Under the pieces are notes generated by a model, which did no database searches, was not told the DNA's origin, and saw nothing but the letters and a program-made list of their open reading frames with translations. Positions 11,225 through 24,355 of a DNA stretch of 64,000 bases are shown piece after piece (positions within the stretch are counted from its first letter, which is position 1; each line of letters opens with the position of its first letter). This DNA is from Acanthochromis polyacanthus (Eukaryota > Chordata > Actinopteri > Pomacentridae). The position numbers and the translations under genes are program-made. The stretch is from the NCBI RefSeq assembly GCF_021347895.1, contig NC_067128.1:2166010-2230009 (forward strand), given 5' to 3'.

Positions 11225-12410
11225 TTTTATGTATCTTTGTGGTAATTTTGTGTCTTTTCTTGCATGTTTTGTGTCTCTTTGTCTTTGTTCTGGATCTCTA
11301 GACACATGTTTAGCATCTTTTTGTGGCTGTTTTGTGTCTTCGTGGTTGTTTTTGTGTCTTTGTGGTTGTTTTTGTGTCTTTGTGGTTGTTTTTGTATCTT
11401 TGTGGTTGTTTTTGTGTCTTTGTGGTTGCTTTGTGTTTTTTCCTACATCTCTTCATGGTTATTTAGCATCTCTGTTCGGCTATTTTTCATTTTTTTGTGG
11501 CTGTTATGCATCTATTTGTGCATGTTTTGCATCTCTTTATTGTTCTTTGTGTCTCTTTGTGGTTGTTTTGTGTCTTTGTGGTTGTTTTTGTGTCTTTGTG
11601 GTTGCTTTGTGTTTTTTCATACATCTCTTCGTGGTTATGTAGCATCTCTGTTCGGCTATTTTTCATTTTTGTGTGGCTGTTATGCATGTATTCGTGCATG
11701 TTTTGCATCTCTTTATTGTTGTTTTGCTTTTCTTTAGTTGTTTTGCATCTCCTCGGTTGTTTTGCATCTCTTTGTGGCTGTTTTCCATCCCTTTTCATTG
11801 TTTTACGATTATTTTGTATCTCTTCTTGCATGTTTTGTGTCCCTTTGTCTTTGTTCCGGATCTCTTAACACAAGTTTTGTGTCCCTCTGTGGTTGTTTTG
11901 CACCTCTTCATGGTTATTTAGCATCTCTTTTAAGCTACTTTACATTTTTTTTGTAGCTGTTATGCATCTATTCATGCATGTTTTGAATTTCTTTACTTGT
12001 TTTGCATGTCCCAATGCATGGCTTGCATCTCCTGAGTTGTTTTGCATCTCTTTTTGGTTGTTTTGTATATGTGTGTATGTTTTTTTGTGGTTGTTTTATA
12101 TCTCTGTCTAGTTGTGTTGCGCTTATCTGTGGTTCCATTGTGTCTCAGTGCATGTTTTGCATCTCTTTGTGGTTGTTTTCCCCCCTTTGCTTGTGTTTTA
12201 TATCTCTTTGTTATTGTTTTGCATCTCATTTGGGTTGTTTTGCATTTTCTTGTGCATAAATTGCATCTCCTCATCCATACCTGTTTTGTGCATTTTTGCA
12301 TCCATTTGTGCGTGTTTTGCATCTCTTTCCAGTTGTTTTGCTTCATTTCATGCATGTTTTGCGTCTGTTTGTGCTCATTCTGCATTTCTTTGTGCATCAG
12401 GAACAACAGC
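11225..12410. repeat. Degenerate TTTGTGGTTGTTTTG-type minisatellite
   Basis: Tandem units of about 20-24 bp follow the pattern 'tgtctctttgtggttgtttt', with variants ending in 'gcatctc' or 'gtgtctt'. A larger block has been duplicated inside the array: the 'cctacatctcttc...' segment near 11441 recurs near 11620. Overlapping long open frames on both strands (Phe/Val/Cys-rich on plus, Lys/Thr/Asn-rich on minus) follow from the low-complexity repeat and should not be taken as proteins. Confidence 0.85.
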
Positions 12411-14115
12411 GTTGGGATCGTGCCACTCCGGCACCTTTCTGGCCGGGACCCTGCTTACAGGATTGACTCACAGTTTATTTAGTTAAGCTTTTTTGATGAA
12501 AGAAAGAAACCTCAAAGTGAAAATAAATCTCTACAGAGTGATTCAAATTAAGACCGAGGATAAAACACAAAACAATTGATTGCATAATTCCACCACTTTA
12601 AGTCAATATTTAGTGGCGGCTGCTTTGGCAGCGGCTGTATTCCGTGTAGTGAGTTCTGTCTCAGTTTTCATTTCTGGACTTTGCAGAATTTCCCCATTTT
12701 TCTTTGCCAAACTACTCAAGATCTGTCAAGTTGCATGAGACACGAATGAATGTCCTGCCTGGACCGTACTGAGGTGTGGATTTGGCCGTGTTAGGACAAC
12801 TCTGTTGTTTTGAAACTGCGGCTTGGCAGTTTATCTGCTCAGAGATTGTCTTGCACACTTGAAGCTCATGATTTACGTGTATTTTGTTGAATTCTGCTGA
12901 TTTTTTCTTTCAGAAGTTGTGCAGAAATGAAGCCCTACAGACATGATGGTGGAGGTGTTTTTGCTGCTGTATACTGCTGCATATTTCTAACATCTCACCA
13001 CTGAGGCTTCCAGGATGCTGCAGTACATCTGGTGGCTTCACTGACACTTCATTTTAATTCACCTCTCACAATGAAAACATTACATCTAGAGGTAACTGCA
13101 GTGGCGGCCGCCGCTCTGCTGCCACTGTCACAATCAGAGTCATCACTTTTTCTGTCACAGGTAAATTGAAGTGTGCATACGTTGGTTTTCTCCTGGCGCT
13201 GAGCTGGGATTTTCTGTGTCAGAATGTCATCTGAAAGCATCACGGCTCCTTGGACCAGACCCGGTGCTTTTGCTAGCCTTTCACCGAAGACTGATTGATT
13301 GAAGATTCCAGCTTGGAGTGATGGAATAATTAGGGAATCAGATTTTGATGTGCTGCGACAGAACACCTCCGGGGCTCTGCTACATATCAGACCCCGATGT
13401 CATCTTCAGCGCTGCCAGATGGACGATAACTGCAGAATTTATAGGATAATTGCACCTTTTGTATGATTTGCAATCAATGATCCCGTGGTGTATTAGAATG
13501 TCACGGTATTTTTACACTTAATATTAGCAGTTATAATCACTCAAAGCTGCTTCGTTTCCAAGTTGAAGCTGGATGAGACACAACTTGTGATTTCATGTTT
13601 TTCCCGTTACCTTGAGTTCACTGAATAGCTTCGCTTCAGATGTCAGTGTTTGGATATTTTCATGTCAGTGAGCCCCAGGAGATTTTCCTTCCATAAACAA
13701 AGGTTCCCTCCACTGACATCAGTGAGACAATTTATGTTTTAATAACTACAGAAGCATCATAAGGAAGAAACTTAAAGAGTCTGGAATATTTCTGAGCATG
13801 TAAGCAGGTCGACCTTTTTGTTTTCCTGTTTACTTGATTGTTTCTTTTGCTTTTCCTTTCCATTACAACAAACAAAACAGCAAATATCTGTAAAATACTA
13901 CTATTTTTATCTTAATTTAATACAGTAAAGCAGTGTAATTGTACGGTAACATGTTGTAAAAGAACTGTTTGTAAAAATAAAAAGTTATGACATGGATGCT
14001 AAAAAAAAAGAGAAGAAAACAAAAAGAATCTTGATTAGAAATCTTTAATTCTGTGAAGCCAGAAGTGGCATTTACATGACAGATGTCCGACTTCTCCGAT
14101 CGTCTGCTTTGTAAC
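12411..14115. other. Unique non-coding stretch
   Basis: No gene is recognised. A CAG/GGC-rich patch at 13095-13120 and AT-rich sequence from 13860 to 14040 are the only compositional features I see. Confidence 0.45.
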
Positions 14116-14120
14116 AGGAG

Positions 14121-14798
14121 TGTCACAGTCCAGCTGTGGTCCCCTGCCTGTCTCTCGGCTCCGCGGCTCATCAGAGCAGCTGCAGAGGGACCACAGCTGG
14201 AGCTGATCAGCAATCAGCAGCACATAAAGCCTGGCTCACCTTATCACTCAGTGCTGGGCCATTGCCTGTGATGCATCTGTCTGGATTGGCTCTGTCATTG
14301 CTGTGCCTGCTTTCCGTCCCTGCTATTGCTGGCACTCTACCAAGCTCTCTGCTCCGGTTCCCCCTCAGCTCTGGATCTCCCTGCCTGCTCTGTCCTGCCC
14401 AGCCCAGCTCTGGGGCTCTCCCTGCCTGCTCTGTCCCGGTAGTCTTTCCCACCCCTCTGTCCCTGCCCCGACTCTGCCACCGATCCCCGTCAGCTCTGTT
14501 CCTACCTCGGCTCTACAGCCACCGGCTTGGTCCCCAGAACTTCCCCACTGTCCTCGCCTTGGCTCCCGGTCCCTGGACTTTTAGTTGTAAGTCTTTCTGT
14601 TAGTTCCTTAGTCTAGCCCATGTAGTGGTCGGTTTTTGTTCCTTGCCTTTGTTTCGTTGGAGCCCTGCCTTAGTTTTATTTAGACTATTCCCCGTATGGG
14701 ATTTTGGTGTGCTTTTGCTTTTGTCATTAAATCTTGGTTCTAGCATCTGCCTGTCTCAGAGTGTCTGCTTTTGGGTTCGAAACCCTCGCATCCTAACA
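14121..14798 (+). mobile_element. Solo LTR of a retrotransposon
   Basis: The 678-bp block starts TGTCACAGTCCAGC and ends CATCCTAACA, giving the TG...CA boundaries of an LTR. It is flanked by a perfect 5-bp direct repeat AGGAG (14116-14120 and 14799-14803). It contains a CATAAAG TATA-like motif near 14222 and an ATTAAA polyadenylation-like signal at 14726-14731. No primer-binding site, gag/pol frame or partner LTR is nearby, so the internal part was probably lost by LTR-LTR recombination. The 5-bp duplication fits Ty3/Gypsy or BEL, which I cannot separate here. CT-rich open frames within it are not genes. Confidence 0.8.
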
Positions 14799-14803
14799 AG
14801 GAG

Positions 14804-15502
14804 GGGAAAAAACACTTTCTTTACCTTATGTTGGGGCAAAGTTATGAAACACTGAATTAATTTTAGCATCTGGGATTCTATACTTTAGCTGTTACCCATG
14901 ATGCAGTTCACTAAACAGTGAATCAAGCATCTTTTAGTGAATTCTCAGCTGTAAATTTTGTCCACTGTCCAGCGCATTACCAAACTGCTTATTCAGTCAA
15001 CTTACACCATCGTTTATTGTATTCTGTCTTTCGGTTCTAAGAAAAAGACGAAAGGCTGCTTCCTGAAGTGATTCTCCCGTTGAGATTGCCTGGTGAGAAT
15101 TTTACTCAGACGTCTCTGAGCAGCAGGATTTAAATTATTATTATTAAAATGCCTACTCCAACCATGTTTAAAACCTTAGAGACTCAGCGATACTTTGTAA
15201 GCAGCTGTGTTGTGAAATATTTGCACCAGAGTTATAAGAATGGAGCGACTGCTGCATTAACAACGAGAAAAGCGATCAGAGTGCAGTACTGTGCCAAGGC
15301 TGCTCAGGTGATGTATCCTTTCTGACAGACAAAATATTTAATAAAAAATGACCTTGTGCGTGTTATGTATGGACACCGAATTGCATGTAAATTACTCTAA
15401 TAAAGGTCTGTTGATCAGTTCATTTCTGGCAAGCCTTTGTTTTGCTAGTGTTCAAATAACCATTCCCTCCATGCTTTTATTTTGTAGTATGATATTTTAT
15501 GT
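14804..15502. other. Unique sequence before the large tandem array
   Basis: AT-rich, with no gene or repeat recognised. The tandem array begins near 15503 with the first 'cattttggacgacat' unit. Confidence 0.4.
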
Positions 15503-15603
15503 ACATTTTGGACGACATCCTAAACTATGATGTTTTTGGTCATATATTGGACGACATACTAAACTATGATGTTTTTGGGACATTTTGGATGACATACTAA
15601 ACT

Positions 15604-15767
15604 AGAAAAGCACTCAGATAGTGCAGACCTCCTCCAAGGACAGAGAGGAAAACAAGAAACCCATGCCGTAAAGGATCATGAGCTGGAATTGAACCTGCAT
15701 CTCCGACACAGTTCTGTTCTCAAATGACCTTCTTAACCAGTTGAGCTATCTGGACACATTGCTCCAA
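15604..15767 (-). repeat. tRNA-derived module 1 (most diverged)
   Basis: On the minus strand it carries an A-box-like TAGCTCAACTGGTTAAG and a B-box-like GGTTCAATTCC. It differs from the others at several sites ('cagatagtgcagacctcctcc', 'aggacagagaggaaaacaag'), so it is probably the oldest copy. A tail module (15843-16037) follows. Confidence 0.7.
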
Positions 15768-15842
15768 TTTGTTGGACGACATACTAACCTATGATGTTTT
15801 TGTCATATTTTGGACCACATACTAAAACATACTAAAAAATTC

Positions 15843-16037
15843 AGTGATCCAGAATCTAGGATCCTTTCCGGATTGCCATCAAAATAAATCAGCTCTTCCT
15901 CTTACCATAGTCTACATCCCCTCAAAATTTCATCTGAATCTGCCCAGGCGTTTCTGAGTTATCTTGCTAACAGACAGAGAGACAGACAGACGGACACACA
16001 AACGCCGGGTGTCACATAACCTCCTTGGCGGAGGTAA
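15843..16037. repeat. SINE/LINE-tail-like module 1
   Basis: A 195-bp segment runs from GTGATCCAGAATC through 'tttgagttatcttgctaaca'-type sequence and a CAGA/GACA-rich run to CCTCCTTGGCGGAGGTAA. The 'gttatcttgctaacagacag' and 'cctccttggcggaggtaa' words occur in a dispersed repeat I know from many animal genomes, but I cannot name the family. Confidence 0.6.
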
Positions 16038-16576
16038 CTATGAGGTTTTTAGTAAATTTTCGGACGACACACTAAATTATGACGTTTGTCGATTTTTGGA
16101 CGATATACTAAACTATGACATTTTTGGTCACATTTTGGAAGACATCCTAAACTATGACATTTTTGTCCATTTTCGGACATCATACTAAACTATGATGTTT
16201 TTGTTCATTTTCAGACATCATACTAAACTATGACGTTTTTTATCCATTTTCGGACGACATACTAAACTATGACATTTTTGTCCATTTTCGGACATCATAC
16301 TAAACTATGACATTTTTGGTCACATTTTGGACGACATACTTTAAACTATGACGTTTTTGACCATTTTGGAAGACATACTAAACTCTGACTTTTTTGTCCA
16401 TTTTCGGACGACACACTAAACTATGACATTTTTGGTCACATTTTGGACGACATACTAAACTATGACTTTTTTAAATTTTTCAGACATCATACTAAACAAT
16501 GACGTTTTTGGTCCATTTTCGGATGACATACTAAAATATGATGTTTTTGGGACATTTTCGGACGACATACTAAACT

Positions 16577-16740
16577 AGAAAAGCACTCAGAGAGTGCAGA
16601 CCTCTGTCAAGGATCGAGAGAAAAACAGGAAACCCATGCAGTACAGGATCATAAGCTGGAATTGAACCTGCATCTCTGACACAGTTCTGTTTACAAATCA
16701 CCTTCTTAACTGGTTGAGCTATCCGGACACCTTGCTCCAA
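16577..16740 (-). repeat. tRNA-derived module 2 (A type)
   Basis: A-type variant ('gcactcagagagtgc', 'tcaaggatcgag'). The B-box-like motif is GGTTCAATTCC (complement at 16659-16669). The A-box-like motif is TAGCTCAACCAGTTAAG. The acceptor stem does not pair, so this is a SINE-like derivative and not a working tRNA gene. Confidence 0.75.
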
Positions 16741-16818
16741 TTTGTTGGACGACATACTAACCTATGATGTTTTTGTCATATTTTGGACCACATACTAAAA
16801 CATACTAAAAAATTCAAA

Positions 16819-17013
16819 GTGATCCAGAATCCAGGATCCTTTCCGGATTGCCACCAAAATTAAATCAGCTCTTCCTCTTGTGATAGTCCACATCCCCTCA
16901 AAATTTCATCTGAATCTGCCCAGGCGTTTTTGAGTTATCTTGCTAACAGACAGACAGACAGACACACAGACACACAAACGCCGGGTGTCACATAACCTCC
17001 TTGGCGGGGGTAA
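16819..17013. repeat. SINE/LINE-tail-like module 2
   Basis: Same 195-bp segment as at 15843 with small changes (GGCGGGGGTAA at the end, longer CAGA run). It directly precedes 39-bp-type units that keep a frame open. Confidence 0.6.
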
Positions 17014-17446
17014 CTATGATGTTTTTTGTCCATTTTCAGATGACACACAAAACTATGACGTTGTTTGTCCATTTTCGGACGACAAACTAAACTATGACGT
17101 TTTTGGTCCATTTCCGGACGACATACCAAACAATGACATTTTTGGTCAATTTTCGGACGACATACTAAACTATGATGTTTTTGGTCACATTTTGGAAGAC
17201 ATACTAAACTATGATGTTTTTTGTCCATTTTCAGAAATCATACCAAACTATGACGTTTTTGGTCCATTTTCGGACGACATACTAAACAATGACGTTTTTG
17301 GTCCATTTCCGGACGACATACTAAACTATGATGTTTATTGTCCATTTTCGGACGACATACTAAACTATGATGTTTTTGGTCCATTTTCGGACGACATACT
17401 AAACTATGATGTTTTTTTTGGCCATTTTCGGACGACATACTAAACT

Positions 17447-17610
17447 AGAAAAGCTCTCAGAGAGTGCAGACCTCTGCCAAGGCTCGAGAGAAAAACAGGA
17501 AACCCATGCAGTAAAGGACCATGAGCTGGAATCGAATCTGCATCTCTGACACAGTTCTGTTTACGAATCACCTTCTTAACCAGTTGAGCTATCCGGACAC
17601 CTTGCTCCAA
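17447..17610 (-). repeat. tRNA-derived module 3 (B type)
   Basis: B-type variant ('gctctcagagagtgc', 'ccaaggctcgag') with B box GATTCGATTCC. It is followed by only a short 'cttggtggaggtaa' remnant repeated twice (about 17670-17712) where the A type has a full tail module. Confidence 0.75.
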
Positions 17611-18703
17611 TTTGTGGGATGACATACTAACCTATGATGTTTTTGTCATATTTTGGCTCACATACGAAAACCTTCTTGGTGGAGGTAAACATAACTTCCT
17701 TGGTGGAGGTAACTATGACGTTTTTGTCACATTTTGGACGACATACTAAACTATGATGTTTTTGTCATATTTTGGACGACATGCTAAACTATGACATTTT
17801 TGTCACATTTTGGACGACATACGAAACTATGATTTTTTTGTCACATTTTGGACGACATACTAAACTATGACGTTTTTGTCATATTTTGGACGACATACTA
17901 AACTATGACGTTTTTGTCACGTTTTGGACGACATACTAAACTATGATGTTTTTGTCATATTTTGGACGACATACTAAACTATGATGTTTTTGTCACATTT
18001 TGGACGACATACTAAACTATGACGTTTTTGTCACGTTTTGGACGACATACTAAACTATGACGTTTTTGTCACGTTTTGGACGACATACTAAACTATGACT
18101 TTTTTGTCATATTTTGGACGACATGCTAAACTATGACATTTTTGTCATATTTTGGACGACATACTAAACTATGACGTTTTTGTCACGTTTTGGACGACAT
18201 ACTAAACTATGACGTTTTTGTCACGTTTTGGACGACATACGAAACTATGATTTTTTTGTCACATTTTGGACGACATACTAAACTATGACGTTTTTGTCAT
18301 ATTTTGGACGACATACTAAACTATGACGTTTTTGTCACGTTTTGGACGACATACTAAACTATGATGTTTTTGTCATGTTTTGGACGACATACTAAACTAT
18401 GATGTTTTTGTCATATTTTGGACGACATACTAAACTATGACGTTTTTGTCACGTTTTGGACGACATACTAAACTATGACGTTTTTGACCATTTTGGAAGA
18501 CATACTAAACTCTGACTTTTTTGTCCATTTTCGGACGACACACTAAACTATGACATTTTTGGTCACATTTTGGACGACATACTAAACTATGACTTTTTTA
18601 AATTTTTCAGACATCATACTAAACAATGACGTTTTTGGTCCATTTTCGGATGACATACTAAAATATGATGTTTTTGGGACATTTTCGGACGACATACTAA
18701 ACT

Positions 18704-18867
18704 AGAAAAGCACTCAGAGAGTGCAGACCTCTGTCAAGGATCGAGAGAAAAACAGGAAACCCATGCAGTACAGGATCATAAGCTGGAATTGAACCTGCAT
18801 CTCTGACACAGTTCTGTTTACAAATCACCTTCTTAACTGGTTGAGCTATCCGGACACCTTGCTCCAA
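18704..18867 (-). repeat. tRNA-derived module 4 (A type)
   Basis: Near-identical to the module at 16577, including flanks. The offset between them is 2127 bp. Confidence 0.75.
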
Positions 18868-18945
18868 GTTGTTGGACGACATACTAACCTATGATGTTTT
18901 TGTCATATTTTGGACCACATACTAAAACATACTAAAAAATTCAAA

Positions 18946-19140
18946 GTGATCCAGAATCCAGGATCCTTTCCGGATTGCCACCAAAATTAAATCAGCTCTT
19001 CCTCTTGTGATAGTCCACATCCCCTCAAAATTTCATCTGAATCTGCCCAGGCGTTTTTGAGTTATCTTGCTAACAGACAGACAGACAGACACACAGACAC
19101 ACAAACGCCGGGTGTCACATAACCTCCTTGGCGGGGGTAA
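18946..19140. repeat. SINE/LINE-tail-like module 3
   Basis: Near-identical to the module at 16819, and follows tRNA-derived module 4 at the same distance. Confidence 0.6.
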
Positions 19141-19532
19141 CTATGATGTTTTTTGTCCATTTTCAGATGACACACAAAACTATGACGTTGTTTGTCCATT
19201 TTCGGACGACATACTAAACTATGGCGTTTTTGGTCACATTTTGGAAGACATACTAAACTATGACGTTTTTGGTCCATTTCCGGACGACATACCAAACAAT
19301 GACATTTTTGGTCAATTTTCGGACGACATACTAAACTATGATGTTTTTGGTCACATTTTGGAAGACATACTAAACTATGATGTTTTTTGTCCATTTTCAG
19401 AAATCATACCAAACTATGACGTTTTTGGTCCATTTTCGGACGACATACTAAACAATGACGTTTTTGGTCCATTTCCGGACGACATACTAAACTATGATGT
19501 TTATTGTCCATTTTCGGACGACATACTAAACT

Positions 19533-19696
19533 AGAAAAGCTCTCAGAGAGTGCAGACCTCTGCCAAGGCTCGAGAGAAAAACAGGAAACCCATGCAGTAA
19601 AGGACCATGAGCTGGAATCGAATCTGCATCTCTGACACAGTTCTGTTTACGAATCACCTTCTTATCCAGTTGAGCTATCCGGACACCTTGCTCCAA
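19533..19696 (-). repeat. tRNA-derived module 5 (B type)
   Basis: B-type copy with a single-base difference in the 'cttatccagttgag' stretch. The spacing from module 4 is 829 bp, against 870 bp for the equivalent pairs at 16577/17447 and 24114/24984, so minisatellite units were gained or lost between them. Confidence 0.75.
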
Positions 19697-21517
19697 TTTG
19701 TGGGATGACATACTAACCTATGATGTTTTTGTCATATTTTGGCCCACATACGAAAACCTTCATGGTGGAGGTAAACATAACTTCCTTGGTGGAGGTAACT
19801 ATGACGTTTTTGGTCACATTTTGGACGACATACTAAACTATGATGTTTTTGTCATATTTTGGACGACATGCTAAACTATGACATTTTTGTCACATTTTGG
19901 ACGACATACGAAACTGTGATTTTTTTGTCACATTTTGGACGACATACTAAACTATGACGTTTCTGTCATATTTTGGACGACATACTAAACTATGACGTTT
20001 TTGTCACGTTTTGGACGACATACTAAACTATGATGTTTTTGTCATATTTTGGATGACATACTAAACTATGATGTTTTTGTCATATTTTGGACGACATACT
20101 AAACTATGACGTTTTTGTCACGTTTTGGACGACATACTAAACTATGACGTTTTTGTCACATTTTGGACGACATACTAAACTATGATGTTTTTGTCATATT
20201 TTGGACGACATGCTAAACTATGACGTTTTTGTCACATTTTGGACGACATACTAAACTATGATGTTTTTGTCATATTTTGGACGACATGCTAAACTATGAC
20301 ATTTTTGTCACATTTTGGACGACATACGAAACTATGATTTTTTTGTCACATTTTGGACGACATACTAAACTATGATGTTTTTGTCATATTTTGGACGACA
20401 TACTAAACTATGACTTTTTTGTCACGTTTTGGACGACATACTAAACTATGACGTTTTTGGTCACATTTTGGACGACATACTAAACTATGATGTTTTTGTC
20501 ATATTTTGGACGACATGCTAAACTATGACATTTTTGTCACATTTTGGACGACATACGAAACTGTGATTTTTTTGTCACATTTTGGACGACATACTAAACT
20601 ATGACGTTTTTGTCATATTTTGGACGACATACTAAACTATGACGTTTTTGTCACGTTTTGGACGACATACTAAACTATGATGTTTTTGTCATATTTTGGA
20701 TGACATACTAAACTATGATGTTTTTGTCATATTTTGGACGACATACTAAACTATGACGTTTTTGTCACGTTTTGGACGACATACTAAACTATGATGTTTT
20801 TGTCATATTTTGGACGACATACTAAACTATGACGTTTTTGTCACGTTTTGGACGACATACTAAACTATGATGTTTTTGTCATATTTTGGATGACATACTA
20901 AACTATGATGTTTTTGTCATATTTTGGACGACATACTAAACTATGACGTTTTTGTCACATTTTGGACGACATACTAAACTATGATGTTTTTGTCATATTT
21001 TGGACGACATGCTAAACTATGACATTTTTGTCACATTTTGGACGACATACGAAACTATGATTTTTTGTCACATTTTGGACGACATACTAAACTATGATGT
21101 TTTTGTCATATTTTGGACGACATACTAAACTATGACTTTTTTGTCACGTTTTGGACGACATACTAAACTATGACGTTTTTGTCACGTTTTGGACGACATA
21201 CTAAACTATGACGTTTTTGTCACGTTTTGGACGACATACTAAACTATGACTTTTTTGTCACGTTTTGGACGACATACTAAACTATGACGTTTTTGTCACG
21301 TTTTGGACGACATACTAAACTATGACGTTTTTGTCACGTTTTGGACGACATACTAAACTATGACGTTTTTGGTCCATTTTCGGATGACATACTAAAATAT
21401 GACGTTTTTGGGCCATTTTCGGACGACATACTAAACTATGATGTTTTTGGTCCATTTTCGGACGACATACTAAACTATGATGTTTTTTTTGGCCATTTTC
21501 GGACGACATACTAAACT

Positions 21518-21681
21518 AGAAAAGCTCTCAGAGAGTGCAGACCTCTGCCAAGGCTCGAGAGAAAAACAGGAAACCCATGCAGTAAAGGACCATGAACTGG
21601 AATCGAATCTGCATCTCTGACACAGTTCTGTTTACGAATCACCTTCTTAACCAGTTGAGCTATCCGGACACCTTGCTCCAA
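21518..21681 (-). repeat. tRNA-derived module 6 (B type)
   Basis: B-type copy with the private change 'catgaactgg' in place of 'catgagctgg'. It shares this with module 7, which marks them as direct duplicates. Confidence 0.75.
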
Positions 21682-22665
21682 TTTGTGGGATGACATACTA
21701 ACCTATGATGTTTTTGTCATATTTTGGCCCACATACGAAAACCTTCTTGGTGGAGGTAAACATAACTTCCTTGGTGGAGGTAACTATGACGTTTTTGTCA
21801 CATTTTGGATGACATACTAAACTATGATGTTTTTGTCATATTTTGGACGACATGCTAAACTATGACTTTTTTGTCACGTTTTGGACGACATACGAAACTA
21901 TGATTTTTTTGTCACATTTTGGACGACATACTAAACTATGATGTTTTTGTCATATTTTGGACGACATACTAAACTATGACATTTTTGTCACATTTTGGAC
22001 GACATACGAAACTATGATTTTTTTGTCACATTTTGGACGACATACTAAACTATGATGTTTTTGTCATATTTTGGACGACATACTAAACTATGACGTTTTT
22101 GTCACGTTTTGGACGACATACTAAACTATGATGTTTTTGTCATATTTTGGACGACATACTAAACTATGTCGTTTTTGTCATATTTTGGACGACATACGAA
22201 ACTATGATTTTTTTGTCACATTTTGGACGACATACTAAACTATGATGTTTTTGTCATATTTTGGACGACATACTAAACTATGACTTTTTTGTCACGTTTT
22301 GGACGACATACTAAACTATGACGTTTTTGTCACGTTTTGGACGACATACTAAACTATGACGTTTTTGTCACGTTTTGGACGACATACTAAACTATGACTT
22401 TTTTGTCACGTTTTGGACGACATACTAAACTATGACGTTTTTGTCACGTTTTGGACGACATACTAAACTATGACGTTTTTGTCACGTTTTGGACGACATA
22501 CTAAACTATGACGTTTTTGGTCCATTTTCGGATGACATACTAAAATATGACGTTTTTGGGCCATTTTCGGACGACATACTAAACTATGATGTTTTTGGTC
22601 CATTTTCGGACGACATACTAAACTATGATGTTTTTTTTGGCCATTTTCGGACGACATACTAAACT

Positions 22666-22829
22666 AGAAAAGCTCTCAGAGAGTGCAGACCTCTGCCAAG
22701 GCTCGAGAGAAAAACAGGAAACCCATGCAGTAAAGGACCATGAACTGGAATCGAATCTGCATCTCTGACACAGTTCTGTTTACGAATCACCTTCTTAACC
22801 AGTTGAGCTATCCGGACACCTTGCTCCAA
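22666..22829 (-). repeat. tRNA-derived module 7 (B type)
   Basis: Copy of module 6 at +1148 bp, including the private 'catgaactgg' change. Confidence 0.75.
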
Positions 22830-24113
22830 TTTGTGGGATGACATACTAACCTATGATGTTTTTGTCATATTTTGGCCCACATACGAAAACCTTCTTGGTG
22901 GAGGTAAACATAACTTCCTTGGTGGAGGTAACTATGACGTTTTTGTCACATTTTGGATGACATACTAAACTATGATGTTTTTGTCATATTTTGGACGACA
23001 TGCTAAACTATGACTTTTTTGTCACGTTTTGGACGACATACGAAACTATGATTTTTTTGTCACATTTTGGACGACATACTAAACTATGATGTTTTTGTCA
23101 TATTTTGGACGACATACTAAACTATGACATTTTTGTCACATTTTGGACGACATACGAAACTATGATTTTTTTGTCACATTTTGGACGACATACTAAACTA
23201 TGATGTTTTTGTCATATTTTGGACGACATACTAAACTATGACGTTTTTGTCACGTTTTGGACGACATACTAAACTATGATGTTTTTGTCATATTTTGGAC
23301 GACATACTAAACTATGTCGTTTTTGTCATATTTTGGACGACATACTAAACTATGACATTTTTGTCACATTTTGGACGACATACGAAACTATGATTTTTTT
23401 GTCACATTTTGGACGACATACTAAACTATGATGTTTTTGTCATATTTTGGACGACATACTAAACTATGACGTTTTTGTCACGTTTTGGACGACATACTAA
23501 ACTATGATGTTTTTGTCATATTTTGGACGACATACTAAACTATGTCGTTTTTGTCACGTTTTGGACGACATACTAAACTATGACGTTTTTGTCATATTTT
23601 GGACGACATACTAAATTATGACATTTTTGTCACATTTTGGACGACATACGAAACTATGATTTTTTTGTCACATTTTGGACGACATACTAAACTATGACGT
23701 TTTTGTCATGTTTTGGACGACACACTAAATTATGACGTTTTTGTCACGTTTTGGACGACATACTAAACTATGATGTTTTTGTCATATTTTGGACGACATA
23801 CTAAACTATGACTTTTTTGTCACGTTTTGGACGACATACTAAACTATGACGTTTTTGTCACGTTTTGGACGACATACTAAACTATGACGTTTTTGTCACG
23901 TTTTGGACGACATACTAAACTATGACTTTTTTGTCACGTTTTGGACGACATACTAAACTATGACGTTTTTGTCACGTTTTGGACGACATACTAAACTATG
24001 ACGTTTTTGTCACGTTTTGGACGACATACTAAACTATGATGTTTTTGGTCCATTTTCGGATGACATACTAAAATATGATGTTTTTGGGACATTTTCGGAC
24101 GACATACTAAACT

Positions 24114-24277
24114 AGAAAAGCACTCAGAGAGTGCAGACCTCTGTCAAGGATCGAGAGAAAAACAGGAAACCCATGCAGTACAGGATCATAAGCTGGAATT
24201 GAACCTGCATCTCTGACACAGTTCTGTTTACAAATCACCTTCTTAACTGGTTGAGCTATCCGGACACCTTGCTCCAA
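24114..24277 (-). repeat. tRNA-derived module 8 (A type)
   Basis: A-type copy, collinear with module 2 at an offset of 7537 bp. The partner modules that follow keep the same offset. Confidence 0.75.
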
Positions 24278-24355
24278 TTTGTTGGACGACATACTAACCT
24301 ATGATGTTTTTGTCATATTTTGGACCACATACTAAAACATACTAAAAAATTCAAA

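Larger units (their letters stand above)
21060..23343. repeat. Tandem 1148-bp duplication inside the array
   Basis: The segment from about 21060 to 22195 recurs from about 22208 to 23343 at a constant offset of 1148 bp, nearly without differences, and carries modules 6 and 7. Beyond 22195/23343 the two diverge in unit order. This is the youngest visible rearrangement in the array. Confidence 0.8.

Noticed and set aside
11229..11868. Long Phe/Val/Cys-rich open frames on the plus strand
   Set aside because: They follow from the TTTGTGG minisatellite; overlapping frames are open together on both strands and there is no start context or domain.
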